A stretch of DNA of 64,000 bases from Curtobacterium sp. MCBD17_032 (lineage in GTDB: Bacteria; Actinomycetota; Actinomycetes; Actinomycetales; Microbacteriaceae): NCBI RefSeq assembly GCF_003234855.1, contig NZ_QKTO01000001.1, forward strand, positions 434,001 to 498,000. The letters run 5' to 3'. A program made the translations under genes and the position numbers. The notes beneath the pieces were generated by a model. That model saw nothing but the letters and a program-made list of their open reading frames with translations. It did not search any database and had not been told where the DNA came from. Shown piece after piece: positions 1-8,689 of the stretch. Numbering within the stretch: position 1 is the first letter of the stretch; the number at the start of each line of letters is the position of its first letter.

Positions 1-158
1 ACCAGGAGTACCCGGTGTACCACCACCCGGACATCCAGCGGGTGCTGGCGAACGCCGCGCAGTGGGCCGCTCCGACCGGCCCCCGACGACAGCTCACGGC
101 CGACCCCCACCCGAGGGACTGGTTCACGGACGAGGGAGCGCGTAGACAGGGCGTGTGA
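1..158 (+). CDS. ThuA-like domain protein, C-terminal fragment
   Basis: This is the 3' end of a gene cut by the window edge. The readable tail contains YPVYHHPDIQRVLANA followed by QWAAP, which resembles the closing segment of ThuA-type (trehalose utilisation, class I glutamine amidotransferase-like) proteins, where a Tyr-Pro-x-Tyr-His stretch precedes an aligned 'VxANAxxWAAP' helix. The family is often found with sugar dehydrogenases, but its reaction is not established. The stop codon (156-158) overlaps the GTG start of the next gene as GTGA, so the two are probably co-translated. The family call rests on about 50 residues only. Confidence 0.7.
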   Translation, partial: QEYPVYHHPDIQRVLANAAQWAAPTGPRRQLTADPHPRDWFTDEGARRQGV

Positions 159-1333
159 GCACACCGCAGGACGCCGAGCACCGCACGGCACTGGTCGAGG
201 CGCTCGGCGTCCTCGGTGCCGGGCCCGAGGAACGCTTCGACCGCATCACCCGGATGACCCACGAGGCGTTCGGCGTGCCGCTGACGTTCCTCAACCTGGT
301 CCACCACGACCTCGTCACGACGCAGTCGACCTTCGGATGGAACCAGGGCTCGAGCGTCCCGGCGAGCGAGCAGTTCTGCGCCACGACCGTGCTCACCCCG
401 GCGCCGATGGTGATCCCGGACACGACCCTCGACGAGCGGTTCGCCCACACGGCCGCCGTGGCCGAGCACGGCATCCGCTTCTACGCGGGCGCGCCGCTGT
501 CGACGGACGACGGCACCCGCGTCGGCACGCTGTGCATCATGGACGCGCAGCCACGCGAGTTCTCCGACGAGGACCTCGCGCTGCTGCGGGACCTGGCGCA
601 CTGGGCGGAGCGCGAGCTCGGCCACGCGCTCGAGCGCGACCGACTCGGACGGGTCCGTGCCGGTCTGGTCCCCGATCCCGTCACGGTCCCCGGACTCGAG
701 CTCGCGACCATGACGGCACGACGTCCGGACGGCGGCGGTGACGTCGCCGACTGGCGGGTCGCGGCGGACGGGACCCTCGCGGTGACCGTCGGGACGGTCG
801 CGGCGGGCGGCGGCGCCTCGGCACTGCTGGCGGCGACCGTGCGCGGTGCGCTCGTCGCGCGGGTGGGCGAACCGCTCGCGTCCGCATTGCCCGGCCTGGA
901 GGCCCAGGTCGCCCCCGACCTGCGGGTCGCGGACGCGGTCGCCCGGCTCGTGCACGCCCGGCTCGACCCGACGTCGGGCCACGTCGACCTGGTGGACGCC
1001 GGGCTCGGGACCGCACTGCTCGTCCGGTCGGACGGCACCTCCCGACAGCTCCCGTCCGCGCTGCCGATCGGGGTCGGCCATGCGGCGGAGGAACGACCCG
1101 TGGTGACGCTGGAGCTGGCCGTCGGCGACCGGCTCGTCGTGTCCTCGGACGGCCTGACGACGGTGCCCGGGCTCGCCGACCTCGACGCCCTCGCGGCTGC
1201 GCTCGCCGGAGCGCCCGATGCGGCGGCCCTGGTCGACGGCGTCTCCGAACTGCTCGGACACGAGGACCCGGCGACGGACGTGACGCTCGTCGTCGTCACC
1301 CGCCGAGCGGCGCCCGAGCGCACCGGGCGTTGA
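155..1333 (+). CDS. GAF domain / SpoIIE-type PP2C-like signalling protein
   Basis: The 392-residue cytosolic protein has an N-terminal GAF sensor domain (about residues 15-150, with the typical FYAGAPL and VGTLCIMD strands) and a C-terminal SpoIIE/PP2C-like domain (about 170-385). PP2C_SIG enzymes normally remove phosphate from anti-sigma-factor antagonists. Here only some metal-binding signature remains: SSDGLT near the C-terminus is like the usual 'TDG', but the 'VGDVxGHG' block reads VGTVAAGGG, without its aspartate. Activity may therefore be lost or altered. The GTG start overlaps the upstream stop by 4 bp. A 16-bp tandem repeat runs across the stop codon. Confidence 0.85.
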   Translation: MSTPQDAEHRTALVEALGVLGAGPEERFDRITRMTHEAFGVPLTFLNLVHHDLVTTQSTFGWNQGSSVPASEQFCATTVLTPAPMVIPDTTLDERFAHTAAVAEHGIRFYAGAPLSTDDGTRVGTLCIMDAQPREFSDEDLALLRDLAHWAERELGHALERDRLGRVRAGLVPDPVTVPGLELATMTARRPDGGGDVADWRVAADGTLAVTVGTVAAGGGASALLAATVRGALVARVGEPLASALPGLEAQVAPDLRVADAVARLVHARLDPTSGHVDLVDAGLGTALLVRSDGTSRQLPSALPIGVGHAAEERPVVTLELAVGDRLVVSSDGLTTVPGLADLDALAAALAGAPDAAALVDGVSELLGHEDPATDVTLVVVTRRAAPERTGR

Positions 1334-1378
1334 CCGCATCGGGCCCTGACCGCATCGGGCCCTGACCGCACCGGGCCT
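1315..1378 (+). repeat. 16-bp tandem repeat across a stop codon (4 units)
   Basis: Two identical 16-bp units (TGACCGCATCGGGCCC at 1331-1346 and 1347-1362) are followed by a near-copy at 1363-1378. A diverged unit (13 of 16 matches by eye) lies at 1315-1330 inside the coding sequence. The TGA opening the first perfect unit is the stop codon of the GAF/SpoIIE gene. Confidence 0.85.
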
Positions 1379-1433
1379 CCACGCGGGGCGTCCGCACGGA
1401 TCGGCACGGCACAGCGGCCGCGCATCCGTCGCG

Positions 1434-1865
1434 TCAGCGCACGGTGCGGCGCGGCCCGTCGGTGAACGCGGCCACGAGCAGGGTCGCGAGCAGCCCGAAA
1501 CCGGCGAGGACCACGCCGAGGGCGCTGAGCTGCCAGTACGCGCTGCCGACGTGTTGCGGCTGCGTCAGGACCTCCGGCCACCACGGGTCGAGGAACGGCA
1601 CCGACCCGGGGAACGGGTCGAGCCCGAACATCGCGAGACCGCCCAGGAGCATGAGGACTCCGAGTCCCGCCATGGTGCCGCGCCGCCGTCGGAGCGCGCG
1701 GACGACGAGCGCCGCACCCATGCCGACCAAGCCCACGACGGCGATCACGAAGGCCACCACGAACACCGGCTGCGGGACGAGTGTGAACCAGTCGAGCACG
1801 GCGATCGGCACCAGCAGCCACCGTCCGGTCCTCGCCCACCGCGCGGGCTCCCGCCAAGCATGCAT
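1434..1865 (-). CDS. small membrane protein, function unknown
   Basis: The predicted 143-residue protein has about four hydrophobic segments: LLVPIAVLDWFTLV, FVVAFVIAVVGLVGMGAALVV, LGVLMLLGGLAMF and LSALGVVLAGFGLLATLLV. I do not recognise a family. The frame stays open far upstream, but the ATG at 1865 is preferred: it starts just before the first membrane-proximal Trp/Arg-rich stretch, and a TACCGT hexamer (1872-1877, minus strand) lies 6 nt upstream, as in the leaderless genes of this window. It diverges from the phosphotransferase gene at 1918, and the two -10 boxes are under 30 bp apart. Confidence 0.75.
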   Translation of the reverse strand: MHAWREPARWARTGRWLLVPIAVLDWFTLVPQPVFVVAFVIAVVGLVGMGAALVVRALRRRRGTMAGLGVLMLLGGLAMFGLDPFPGSVPFLDPWWPEVLTQPQHVGSAYWQLSALGVVLAGFGLLATLLVAAFTDGPRRTVR

Positions 1866-1871
1866 GGCGGC

Positions 1872-1877
1872 ACGGTA
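1872..1877 (-). promoter_or_regulatory. -10 box TACCGT, leaderless
   Basis: TACCGT on the minus strand ends 6 nt before the ATG at 1865. It forms a back-to-back promoter pair with TAGCAT at 1905-1910. Confidence 0.55.
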
Positions 1878-1904
1878 CGACACGAACCCGGACGACCGCC
1901 GGGC

Positions 1905-1910
1905 TAGCAT
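1905..1910 (+). promoter_or_regulatory. -10 box TAGCAT, leaderless
   Basis: TAGCAT ends 7 nt before the ATG at 1918, so transcription would begin at or next to the start codon. No Shine-Dalgarno sequence is visible. Confidence 0.55.
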
Positions 1911-1917
1911 CGCCGTC

Positions 1918-2808
1918 ATGCCCACGCCCGGAGCCGAGGTCGACGTCGACGTCGTGCTCGTCCGCGCACTGCTGGCCGACCAGCACCCCGACCTCGCCGA
2001 CCGCCCGCTCACCGTGGTCGCGAACGGCTGGGACAACGTCATCGTCCGGCTCGGCCCCGACCTCGCCGTCCGGCTGCCCCGGCGGGCGGCCGCGGCCACG
2101 CTGGTCGAGCACGAGCAGCGGTGGCTCCCCGCGCTCGCCCGTCTCGTCGGCGACGTCGTCCCCGTGCCGGTCCCCGTCCGCACCGGTCGACCCGGCTCCG
2201 GCTTCCCGTGGTCGTGGAGCGTCGTGCCGTGGTTCTCCGGCGTCCCCGTCGGTGCCCGGACCGGCAGCCCGCACGTCGCAGGGACGCTCGCCGCCTTCGT
2301 GGCCGCGTTGCACGTCCCGGCGCCGGCGGACGCACCGGTCAACCCGGTGCGCGCCGTCCCGCTGCACACCAGGACCGAGGCGGTCACCGAACGGCTCGCG
2401 TCGCACCCCGTCCCCCGCGCGGTCGAACTCGCAGCCGTCTGGCGGGCGGCGGCTGACCTGCCCGCACACGTCGGGCCTCCCGTCTGGGTGCACGGGGACC
2501 TGCACCCGTTCAACCTGCTCGTCGGGCCCGCCCCGGCCGACGACCGCCTGACCGCCGTCGTCGACTTCGGCGACGTGACCGCGGGGGACCCGGCGGTCGA
2601 CCTCGCCACCGCCTGGCTCACCTTCGGCCGGGAGGCCCGGGCCGATTTCCGACGTCGGGTCACCGCGCGGGACGCCAGCCTCGACCCGCACACCTGGGGT
2701 CGCGCGCGTGGGTGGGCCGTCTCGATCGCCTCGGCGCTCGCCGTGAGCGACGAGGCGTCGTTCCACGCGGTCGCGCGGCGGGCGATCGACGCGGTGCTCG
2801 ACGACTGA
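1918..2808 (+). CDS. aminoglycoside phosphotransferase-fold kinase
   Basis: This 296-residue protein belongs to the APH/choline-kinase fold family. The Brenner motif HGDLHPFNLL (about residues 196-205) provides the catalytic Asp and metal-binding Asn. VVDFGDVTAGDPAVDLA provides the DFG-like metal Asp and a conserved structural Asp. The N-terminal lobe carries NGWDNVIVRLGPDLAVRLPRR, where the last Arg is at the usual ATP-binding Lys/Arg position. Members phosphorylate antibiotics, amino alcohols or sugars; the substrate cannot be told from sequence and resistance should not be assumed. The start follows a leaderless -10 box. Confidence 0.9.
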   Translation: MPTPGAEVDVDVVLVRALLADQHPDLADRPLTVVANGWDNVIVRLGPDLAVRLPRRAAAATLVEHEQRWLPALARLVGDVVPVPVPVRTGRPGSGFPWSWSVVPWFSGVPVGARTGSPHVAGTLAAFVAALHVPAPADAPVNPVRAVPLHTRTEAVTERLASHPVPRAVELAAVWRAAADLPAHVGPPVWVHGDLHPFNLLVGPAPADDRLTAVVDFGDVTAGDPAVDLATAWLTFGREARADFRRRVTARDASLDPHTWGRARGWAVSIASALAVSDEASFHAVARRAIDAVLDD

Positions 2809-2925
2809 CCGACCAGTCGGCCCTCCGCTTCACGCAGGACCGTCCGGCGGGGGCTACCGCCGCCGCGGGCGCGGGGTTACCGTCTCCCCACACCATCCGT
2901 GCACGTGAAGATCGGGAGGGGCCTC

Positions 2926-3567
2926 ATGACCCTCGAGTTCCGCGTCCAGCACGACGTCGCCACCGACGCCGCTCCCTCCCCCCGGCCCGTCCCCGACCGG
3001 CGTGGCCGGGTGCGGCGGGTCCTCGACTCCCTCGCCGCCCGACGGACCGCCGCCCGACTGCGACGCCTCGAGGCAGCGCGGGCGGAACTCGTCGACCTGC
3101 AGCGCCTGCTCTCGGACGCGCGGGCCGTCGTGGAGCGCGGGTGGATCCAGCACGCCTGGTTCGCCTACCTGGACGACCGTGGACGGACCCGCACCGCGTC
3201 GAGCGCCGCCGCCACCGAGGTCGTCGGCCGACCGCTCGTCGGGGCATGCCTGGTCGGTGCCGTCGTCGACGCGGCCGGCGGCCCGCACGCCGTGCACGCC
3301 CAGTCGGTGCAGCGTTCGCTCGACCTGGTGTGGCACGCGCTCGCCGTGCCCGAGGGGTCCCCGGTGGCGTGGTGTCCCGCACCGGACGTCCGGATGGCCC
3401 GCGTCCGGGACCTCACCCGGTGGAACGACTGTGGCGACCGCACCGCCGAACAGGTCGCCGGGCTGCTCCTCACGGCCGAGCGTGTGGCAGTGCACGAGCA
3501 GGCACGGGTGGCCCTGCGGTCGGTCGCGCTCCTGGCAGAGGCCAGCAGGCGCGGATCCGGCCTGTAG
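2926..3567 (+). CDS. DUF6197-like hypothetical protein
   Basis: The 213-residue soluble protein has a basic N-terminal helix rich in Arg/Ala/Leu, then ERGWIQHAWFAYLDDRGRTR and a short GACLVGAVVDAAGG segment. That order (a 'GW' start, then a small 'CxxGA' block, then a helical tail with RWND) resembles DUF6197 proteins, whose function is unknown. The upstream GTG at 2899 is in frame, but the ATG at 2926 is preceded by GGGAGGGG at 2914-2921, a clear ribosome site. A TACCGT hexamer at 2878-2883 is the likely -10, giving a leader of about 35 nt. Confidence 0.75.
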   Translation: MTLEFRVQHDVATDAAPSPRPVPDRRGRVRRVLDSLAARRTAARLRRLEAARAELVDLQRLLSDARAVVERGWIQHAWFAYLDDRGRTRTASSAAATEVVGRPLVGACLVGAVVDAAGGPHAVHAQSVQRSLDLVWHALAVPEGSPVAWCPAPDVRMARVRDLTRWNDCGDRTAEQVAGLLLTAERVAVHEQARVALRSVALLAEASRRGSGL

Positions 3568-3773
3568 CCGACCGTCCCGCCCGATCGTTACCGTTCTCCC
3601 AGGGTCCCCGGTACAGCTGTGCCCTCATCAGGGGTTCTCCTCGCGCGATCCATGGGTGTCCACGCAGGAACGGCCGCCGCGCCGCCGGCCCGAGGCTGGC
3701 GACCTGCGTAGCTTGGGGCAGTCCGTACCCCGTTCCGTGGGGCGGACAGCCGACCGGAGGGAGCGGAGAACCG
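3568..3773 (+). promoter_or_regulatory. leader/promoter region of the osmoprotectant operon
   Basis: This 206-nt gap precedes the ABC operon. It ends in a purine-rich ribosome site (GGAGGGAGCGGAG, about 3757-3769) for the GTG at 3774. A weak TAGCTT hexamer near 3707-3712 could be the -10. I looked for a c-di-AMP riboswitch, given the osmoregulatory cargo, and could not see its conserved core. Confidence 0.4.
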
Positions 3774-4421
3774 GTGTTCCAGTACATCGCCGAGCGATGG
3801 GACCAGATCTGGTTCTCGTCCTGGCAGCACTTCTCGCTGGTGGTCCAGTGCGTCGTGCTCGCGACCGTCATCGCCGTGGTCCTCGCGGCGCTCGTCTACC
3901 GGATCCCCGGTCTGCGGTCCGCCGCGAACGAGGTGTCCACGATCGGGTTGACGCTGCCCTCGTTCGCCGTGATCGGTCTGCTGCTCGTGCCGCTCGGGTT
4001 CGGGGTCGTGCCGTCCGTCGTCACCGTGACGTTCTTCGCCGCGCTGCCCATCCTCCGGAACGCGGTCGTCGGGCTCAACGAGATCCCGCCCGCGGTCGTC
4101 GAGTCGGCTCGTGGCATCGGGATGAGCCGGTTCCGCACCCTCGTGCAGGTCGAACTGCCGATGGCGTGGCCGATCATCCTCACCGGCGTGCGGGTCTCGG
4201 CGCAGATGGTGATGGGCGTCGCCGCCGTGGCCGCGTACGCGCTCGGCCCTGGGCTCGGCAGCTTCATCTTCTCCGGGCTCTCCCGCCTCGGCGGCGCGAA
4301 TTCCCTCAACTCCGTGATCGTCGGCACCGTGGGCGTCGTGCTGCTCGCCCTGGTCCTCGACCTCCTGCTCCTCGGCCTCGGCCGCCTGACCACCTCGAGA
4401 GGTATCCGTGTCCAGCACTGA
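3774..4421 (+). CDS. osmoprotectant (glycine betaine/choline) ABC transporter permease 1
   Basis: The 215-residue inner-membrane permease belongs to the OpuC/ProW/OsmU class. It has about five to six hydrophobic segments and the family EAA loop, AVVESARGIGMSRFRTLVQV followed by ELPMAWPII, which contacts the ATPase. TLPSFAVIGLL and LPILRNAVVGL are typical of betaine permeases. The GTG start at 3774 follows a strong ribosome site and lies just before the first hydrophobic stretch; longer in-frame extensions are not protein-like. Its end overlaps the ATPase gene start by 14 bp. It is the first gene of a four-gene importer, probably for osmotic-stress solutes. Confidence 0.92.
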   Translation: MFQYIAERWDQIWFSSWQHFSLVVQCVVLATVIAVVLAALVYRIPGLRSAANEVSTIGLTLPSFAVIGLLLVPLGFGVVPSVVTVTFFAALPILRNAVVGLNEIPPAVVESARGIGMSRFRTLVQVELPMAWPIILTGVRVSAQMVMGVAAVAAYALGPGLGSFIFSGLSRLGGANSLNSVIVGTVGVVLLALVLDLLLLGLGRLTTSRGIRVQH

Positions 4422-5733
4422 CTCCCCGACCACCGCGCCCGACACCGACGTCACCGGCCGGAGCATCCTGCTCGACCAGGTCACGAAGCGGTACCCGGGC
4501 CAGGCGAAGCCCGCGGTCGACGGCATCACGCTCGAGATCCCGGCCGGCAAGATCGTCATGCTCGTCGGCCCCTCCGGCTGCGGCAAGACGACCACGCTGA
4601 AGATGATCAACCGCCTCATCGAGCCGACGGAGGGTCGCATCGTCGTCGGCGACGACGACGTGACGAAGATCGACGGCGACGAGCTGCGCCGACGGATGGG
4701 TTACGTCATCCAGGCCGGCGGGCTGTTCCCGCACATGACCGTCGCGGCGAACATCGCGGTCGTGCCGAAGATGCTCGGCTGGTCGAAGGAGAAGATCGCC
4801 GCCCGCGTCGACGAGCTCCTCGACCTCGTGTCGCTCGACCCCGACACCTACCGGGACCGTTACCCCCGGGAACTCTCCGGCGGTCAGCAGCAGCGCGTCG
4901 GCGTCGCCCGTGCGCTCGCCGCGGACCCGCCCGTCCTGCTCATGGACGAGCCCTTCGGCGCCGTCGACCCGATCACCCGCCAGCGCCTGCAGGACGAGCT
5001 CATCCGGATCCAGGCCGAACTGCACAAGACGATCGTCATCGTCACGCACGACTTCGACGAGGCCGTGAAGCTCGGCGACTGGATCGTCGTGTTCTCCGAG
5101 GGTGCGCACATCGTGCAGTACGACTCCCCGGAGCGGATCCTCGCCGAGCCCGCGAACGAGTTCGTGGAGAACTTCATCGGTTCCGGCGCCGGGCTGAAGC
5201 AGCTCACGCTCACCCGCGTCCGCGAGGTCGGGCTCGCCGACGCCGTGACGTGCTCGCCGGGCGAGCAGGCCGAAGCCGTCCTGCAGCGCATGCGCGAAGC
5301 CGGTGGCCACGGGCACGCGGTCGTCGTCGACCGGCGGCAGCGGCCGATCGGGTGGCCGTCACGTCGCCAACTCGAGCGCCTCGACCGGATCCCGGAGGGC
5401 ATCGAGGCGGACCTGCCCGTCGTGTCCGAGGCGTCCACCCTGAACGACGCGCTCGACACCATGCTCGTCTCGAGTGCCGGTGCCGCGCTCGTGACCGGTC
5501 GTCGGGACGCCTTCCAGGGCGTCATCACGGTCGAGACGGTCATGGACGCCATCACCCGCACGCGCGCCGCGGCCGCCGAGGACCAGGCGTACACACCGGT
5601 CGGGACGAACACGAACCCCCTGCAGACGATGCCGAGCAGCCCGGCCGTCGCCCTCGGAGACGAGCCCGCCGGGTCCGCCGACGACTCGCTCGACACGGAC
5701 GCCGTGCCGTCCGACGGCCGGGACGACCGGTGA
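4408..5733 (+). CDS. osmoprotectant ABC transporter ATPase with CBS domains
   Basis: The 441-residue ATPase has Walker A GPSGCGKTT (about residue 53), signature LSGGQQQRVGVARAL, Walker B VLLMDEPFGAVD and the switch His in VIVTHDFDEA. The C-terminal part (about 275-395) contains two CBS-like repeats, as in OpuCA/ProV, where CBS modules sense ionic strength or c-di-AMP and gate transport. A disordered acidic tail of about 45 residues rich in Ser, Asp and Gly follows. The GTG start lies inside the preceding gene, and the stop overlaps the next GTG as GTGA, so translation is coupled. Confidence 0.95.
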   Translation: MSSTDSPTTAPDTDVTGRSILLDQVTKRYPGQAKPAVDGITLEIPAGKIVMLVGPSGCGKTTTLKMINRLIEPTEGRIVVGDDDVTKIDGDELRRRMGYVIQAGGLFPHMTVAANIAVVPKMLGWSKEKIAARVDELLDLVSLDPDTYRDRYPRELSGGQQQRVGVARALAADPPVLLMDEPFGAVDPITRQRLQDELIRIQAELHKTIVIVTHDFDEAVKLGDWIVVFSEGAHIVQYDSPERILAEPANEFVENFIGSGAGLKQLTLTRVREVGLADAVTCSPGEQAEAVLQRMREAGGHGHAVVVDRRQRPIGWPSRRQLERLDRIPEGIEADLPVVSEASTLNDALDTMLVSSAGAALVTGRRDAFQGVITVETVMDAITRTRAAAAEDQAYTPVGTNTNPLQTMPSSPAVALGDEPAGSADDSLDTDAVPSDGRDDR

Positions 5734-6494
5734 GCGACGTCGTCACCGCGTCCCCGGCGACCGGGCAGCGGACGAGCTGGCGCGGGCTGGTCATCCAGCC
5801 GGTCGTGATCCTCGCCGTCCTCGGGGCGTTCGCGGTCTGGCTCGCGACCGCGGACCTGACGGCGACCGAGCGCAGCACGCTGAACCCGTCCGGGCTGCTC
5901 GACCTCGCGTGGCAGCACGTCCTGCTCACGGTCGTCTCGACGGTCATCGTGCTCGTCGTCGCCATCCCGCTCGGCGTCGCGCTCACCCGCGGACCGTTGC
6001 GGAAGGCGAGCGGCGCGATCCTGGCGGTCGCGAACTTCGGCCAGGCCGCCCCCGCGGTCGGCCTCGTCGTGCTCCTGGCGTTCTGGCTCGGGTTCACGTT
6101 CTGGGCCGCCGTCGTCGCCCTCGTGCTCTACGCGATCCTGCCCGTGCTGCGGAACACGATCATCGGCATCGAGAGCGTCGACGCCCGACTCGTCGAGGCC
6201 GGCCGGGGCATGGGCATGAGCGCCGCTGCCGTCCTGCTCAAGGTCGAACTGCCGCTCGCCGTGCCCGTCATGCTCGCCGGCATCCGCACCGCACTCGTGC
6301 TCCTGGTCGGCTCGGCCGCCCTGGCGACGTTCATCGGTGCCGGCGGCCTCGGGCTGCTCATCACCACGGGCGTGAACCTGTTCCTCCCGAAGGTGCTCGT
6401 CTCCGGCGCGCTCCTCATCGCCCTGCTCGCCCTGTCCATCGACTGGCTCGGCCGCATCGTCGAGACGTTCGCCCGACCGAAGGGACTCCGATGA
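5730..6494 (+). CDS. osmoprotectant ABC transporter permease 2
   Basis: This 254-residue permease is a paralogue of the first permease in this operon. It has about six membrane segments, the EAA loop LVEAGRGMGMSAAAVLLKVE and the LPVLRNTIIGIESV loop shared by betaine permeases. The GTG start (GTGA overlap with the ATPase stop) gives a short cytosolic N-terminus before the first helix (VVILAVLGAFAVWLA). OpuC-type systems use two different permeases around one ATPase dimer, which matches this arrangement. Its stop overlaps the ATG of the binding-protein gene as ATGA. Confidence 0.94.
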   Translation: MSDVVTASPATGQRTSWRGLVIQPVVILAVLGAFAVWLATADLTATERSTLNPSGLLDLAWQHVLLTVVSTVIVLVVAIPLGVALTRGPLRKASGAILAVANFGQAAPAVGLVVLLAFWLGFTFWAAVVALVLYAILPVLRNTIIGIESVDARLVEAGRGMGMSAAAVLLKVELPLAVPVMLAGIRTALVLLVGSAALATFIGAGGLGLLITTGVNLFLPKVLVSGALLIALLALSIDWLGRIVETFARPKGLR

Positions 6495-7516
6495 CCCGCA
6501 CGGCACGCACCCACAGCCCGCGACCCCGCCGCCTGCTGACCGCCGTCGCCCTGGCGGGCGTCACCACGGGCCTCCTGGCCGGGTGTGGTCTGCAGCCCGC
6601 CGCGTCCTTCGTTCCGGCCGCCGCGCCGGGCACGATCGAGCAGATCGACGGTCTGCCCGAGGACGCCGGGATCACCGTCACGTCGAAGAACTTCACCGAG
6701 CAGCTCGTCCTCGGCAAGATCGCCGTGCTCGCCGCCTCGGCAGCGGGCTTCGACGTCACCGACGAGACGAACGTGCCCGGGTCGGTCGCCGTCCGGCAGC
6801 TCATGACCTCGCACGACGCGGACATGACGTACGAGTACACCGGCACCGCCTGGCTGACCTTCATGGGCCACAAGGAGGGCATCCCGGACAAGACCGAGCA
6901 GTGGCAGGCGGTCAAGGACGAGGACGCCGGCAACGGACTCACCTGGCTCGCCCCGGCGCCGATGAACAACACGTACGCGTTCGCGGTGCGCGAGGAGGCG
7001 GTCGAGGACCTCGGCGGCATCACGAAGCTGTCGCAGATCGCCGAGCTGCCCGCCGACCAGCGCACGTTCTGCGTCGAGTCGGAGTTCAACTCCCGCGCGG
7101 ACGGCTTCAAGCCGATGCTCGAGAAGTACGGACTCGACCTCGGTGGCTCCGGCGACAGCGCGGTGGCGAAGGACGCGGTCGACATCCTCGACACCGGGAC
7201 CGTCTACACGGCGACCGACCGCGGCACGTGCAACTTCGGCGAGGTCTTCACGACCGACGGCCGCATCAAGTCCCTCGGGCTGAGCGTGCTCGAGGACGAT
7301 CGCGGGTTCTTCCCGGCGTACAACGTCGCCCCCGTCCTGTCGTCCTCGGCGCTCGAGGAGTACCCGCAGTTGAAGGGCGTGTTCGACCAGATCTCACCGG
7401 AGCTCACCGACGCGGTGCTGCAGGAACTCAACCGCCAGGTGGACGTCGAGGGGCGCGAGCCTGCCGACGTCGCCTTCGAGTGGATGGTGCAGGAGGGCTT
7501 CATCACGAAGCCGTAG
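6491..7516 (+). CDS. osmoprotectant ABC transporter substrate-binding lipoprotein
   Basis: The 341-residue precursor starts with a twin-Arg-like basic stretch, a hydrophobic core and the lipobox LLAGC (Cys at about residue 32), so it should be lipid-anchored outside the membrane. The mature part has ITVTSKNFTEQLVLGKI and MTYEYTGTAW, hallmarks of the OpuAC/ProX-like type that binds betaine, choline or carnitine in an aromatic cage. The aromatic residues needed for a cage are present but not individually assignable here. It closes the operon and is followed by a strong terminator. Confidence 0.94.
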   Translation: MTRTARTHSPRPRRLLTAVALAGVTTGLLAGCGLQPAASFVPAAAPGTIEQIDGLPEDAGITVTSKNFTEQLVLGKIAVLAASAAGFDVTDETNVPGSVAVRQLMTSHDADMTYEYTGTAWLTFMGHKEGIPDKTEQWQAVKDEDAGNGLTWLAPAPMNNTYAFAVREEAVEDLGGITKLSQIAELPADQRTFCVESEFNSRADGFKPMLEKYGLDLGGSGDSAVAKDAVDILDTGTVYTATDRGTCNFGEVFTTDGRIKSLGLSVLEDDRGFFPAYNVAPVLSSSALEEYPQLKGVFDQISPELTDAVLQELNRQVDVEGREPADVAFEWMVQEGFITKP

Positions 7517-7530
7517 GTCGCTGTGCGGCA

Positions 7531-7584
7531 GACGACGGACGGGAGGCCCGTGGCGGTGTCGCCACGGGCCTCCCGTCCGTCGTC
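7531..7584. terminator. perfect 24-bp inverted repeat, bidirectional terminator
   Basis: Positions 7531-7554 pair perfectly with 7561-7584 around a 6-nt loop (GGTGTC). The stem contains GGGAGGCCCG, a core that recurs in other terminators of this window. It sits between the convergent binding-protein gene (ending 7516) and the DUF4190-like gene (ending 7592), so it probably stops transcription from both sides. There is no T-run, as is usual for high-GC actinobacteria. Confidence 0.9.
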
Positions 7585-7591
7585 GCGCCGG

Positions 7592-8642
<1,051 letters not shown>

Positions 8643-8676
8643 CCGGGTGCCGGTACCGCGTCCAGCCGTCGCTCCG

Positions 8677-8682
8677 TAGGCT
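8677..8682 (+). promoter_or_regulatory. -10 box TAGGCT, leaderless
   Basis: TAGGCT ends 7 nt before the ATG at 8690. Confidence 0.55.
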
Positions 8683-8689
8683 CACCGGC

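Noticed and set aside
481..2766. 761-codon minus-strand frame near the window start
   Set aside because: It is Arg/Gly/Asp-rich with no recognisable domain, and antisense to the phosphotransferase and GAF/SpoIIE genes.
1918..2808. Antibiotic resistance gene
   Set aside because: The fold is that of aminoglycoside phosphotransferases, but this kinase family is broad and nothing shows an antibiotic substrate or a mobile context.
3568..3773. c-di-AMP (ydaO-type) riboswitch before the osmoprotectant operon
   Set aside because: The biological context fits, but the conserved GGGGGAACC/GGGGUGAAUC-like core elements could not be found.
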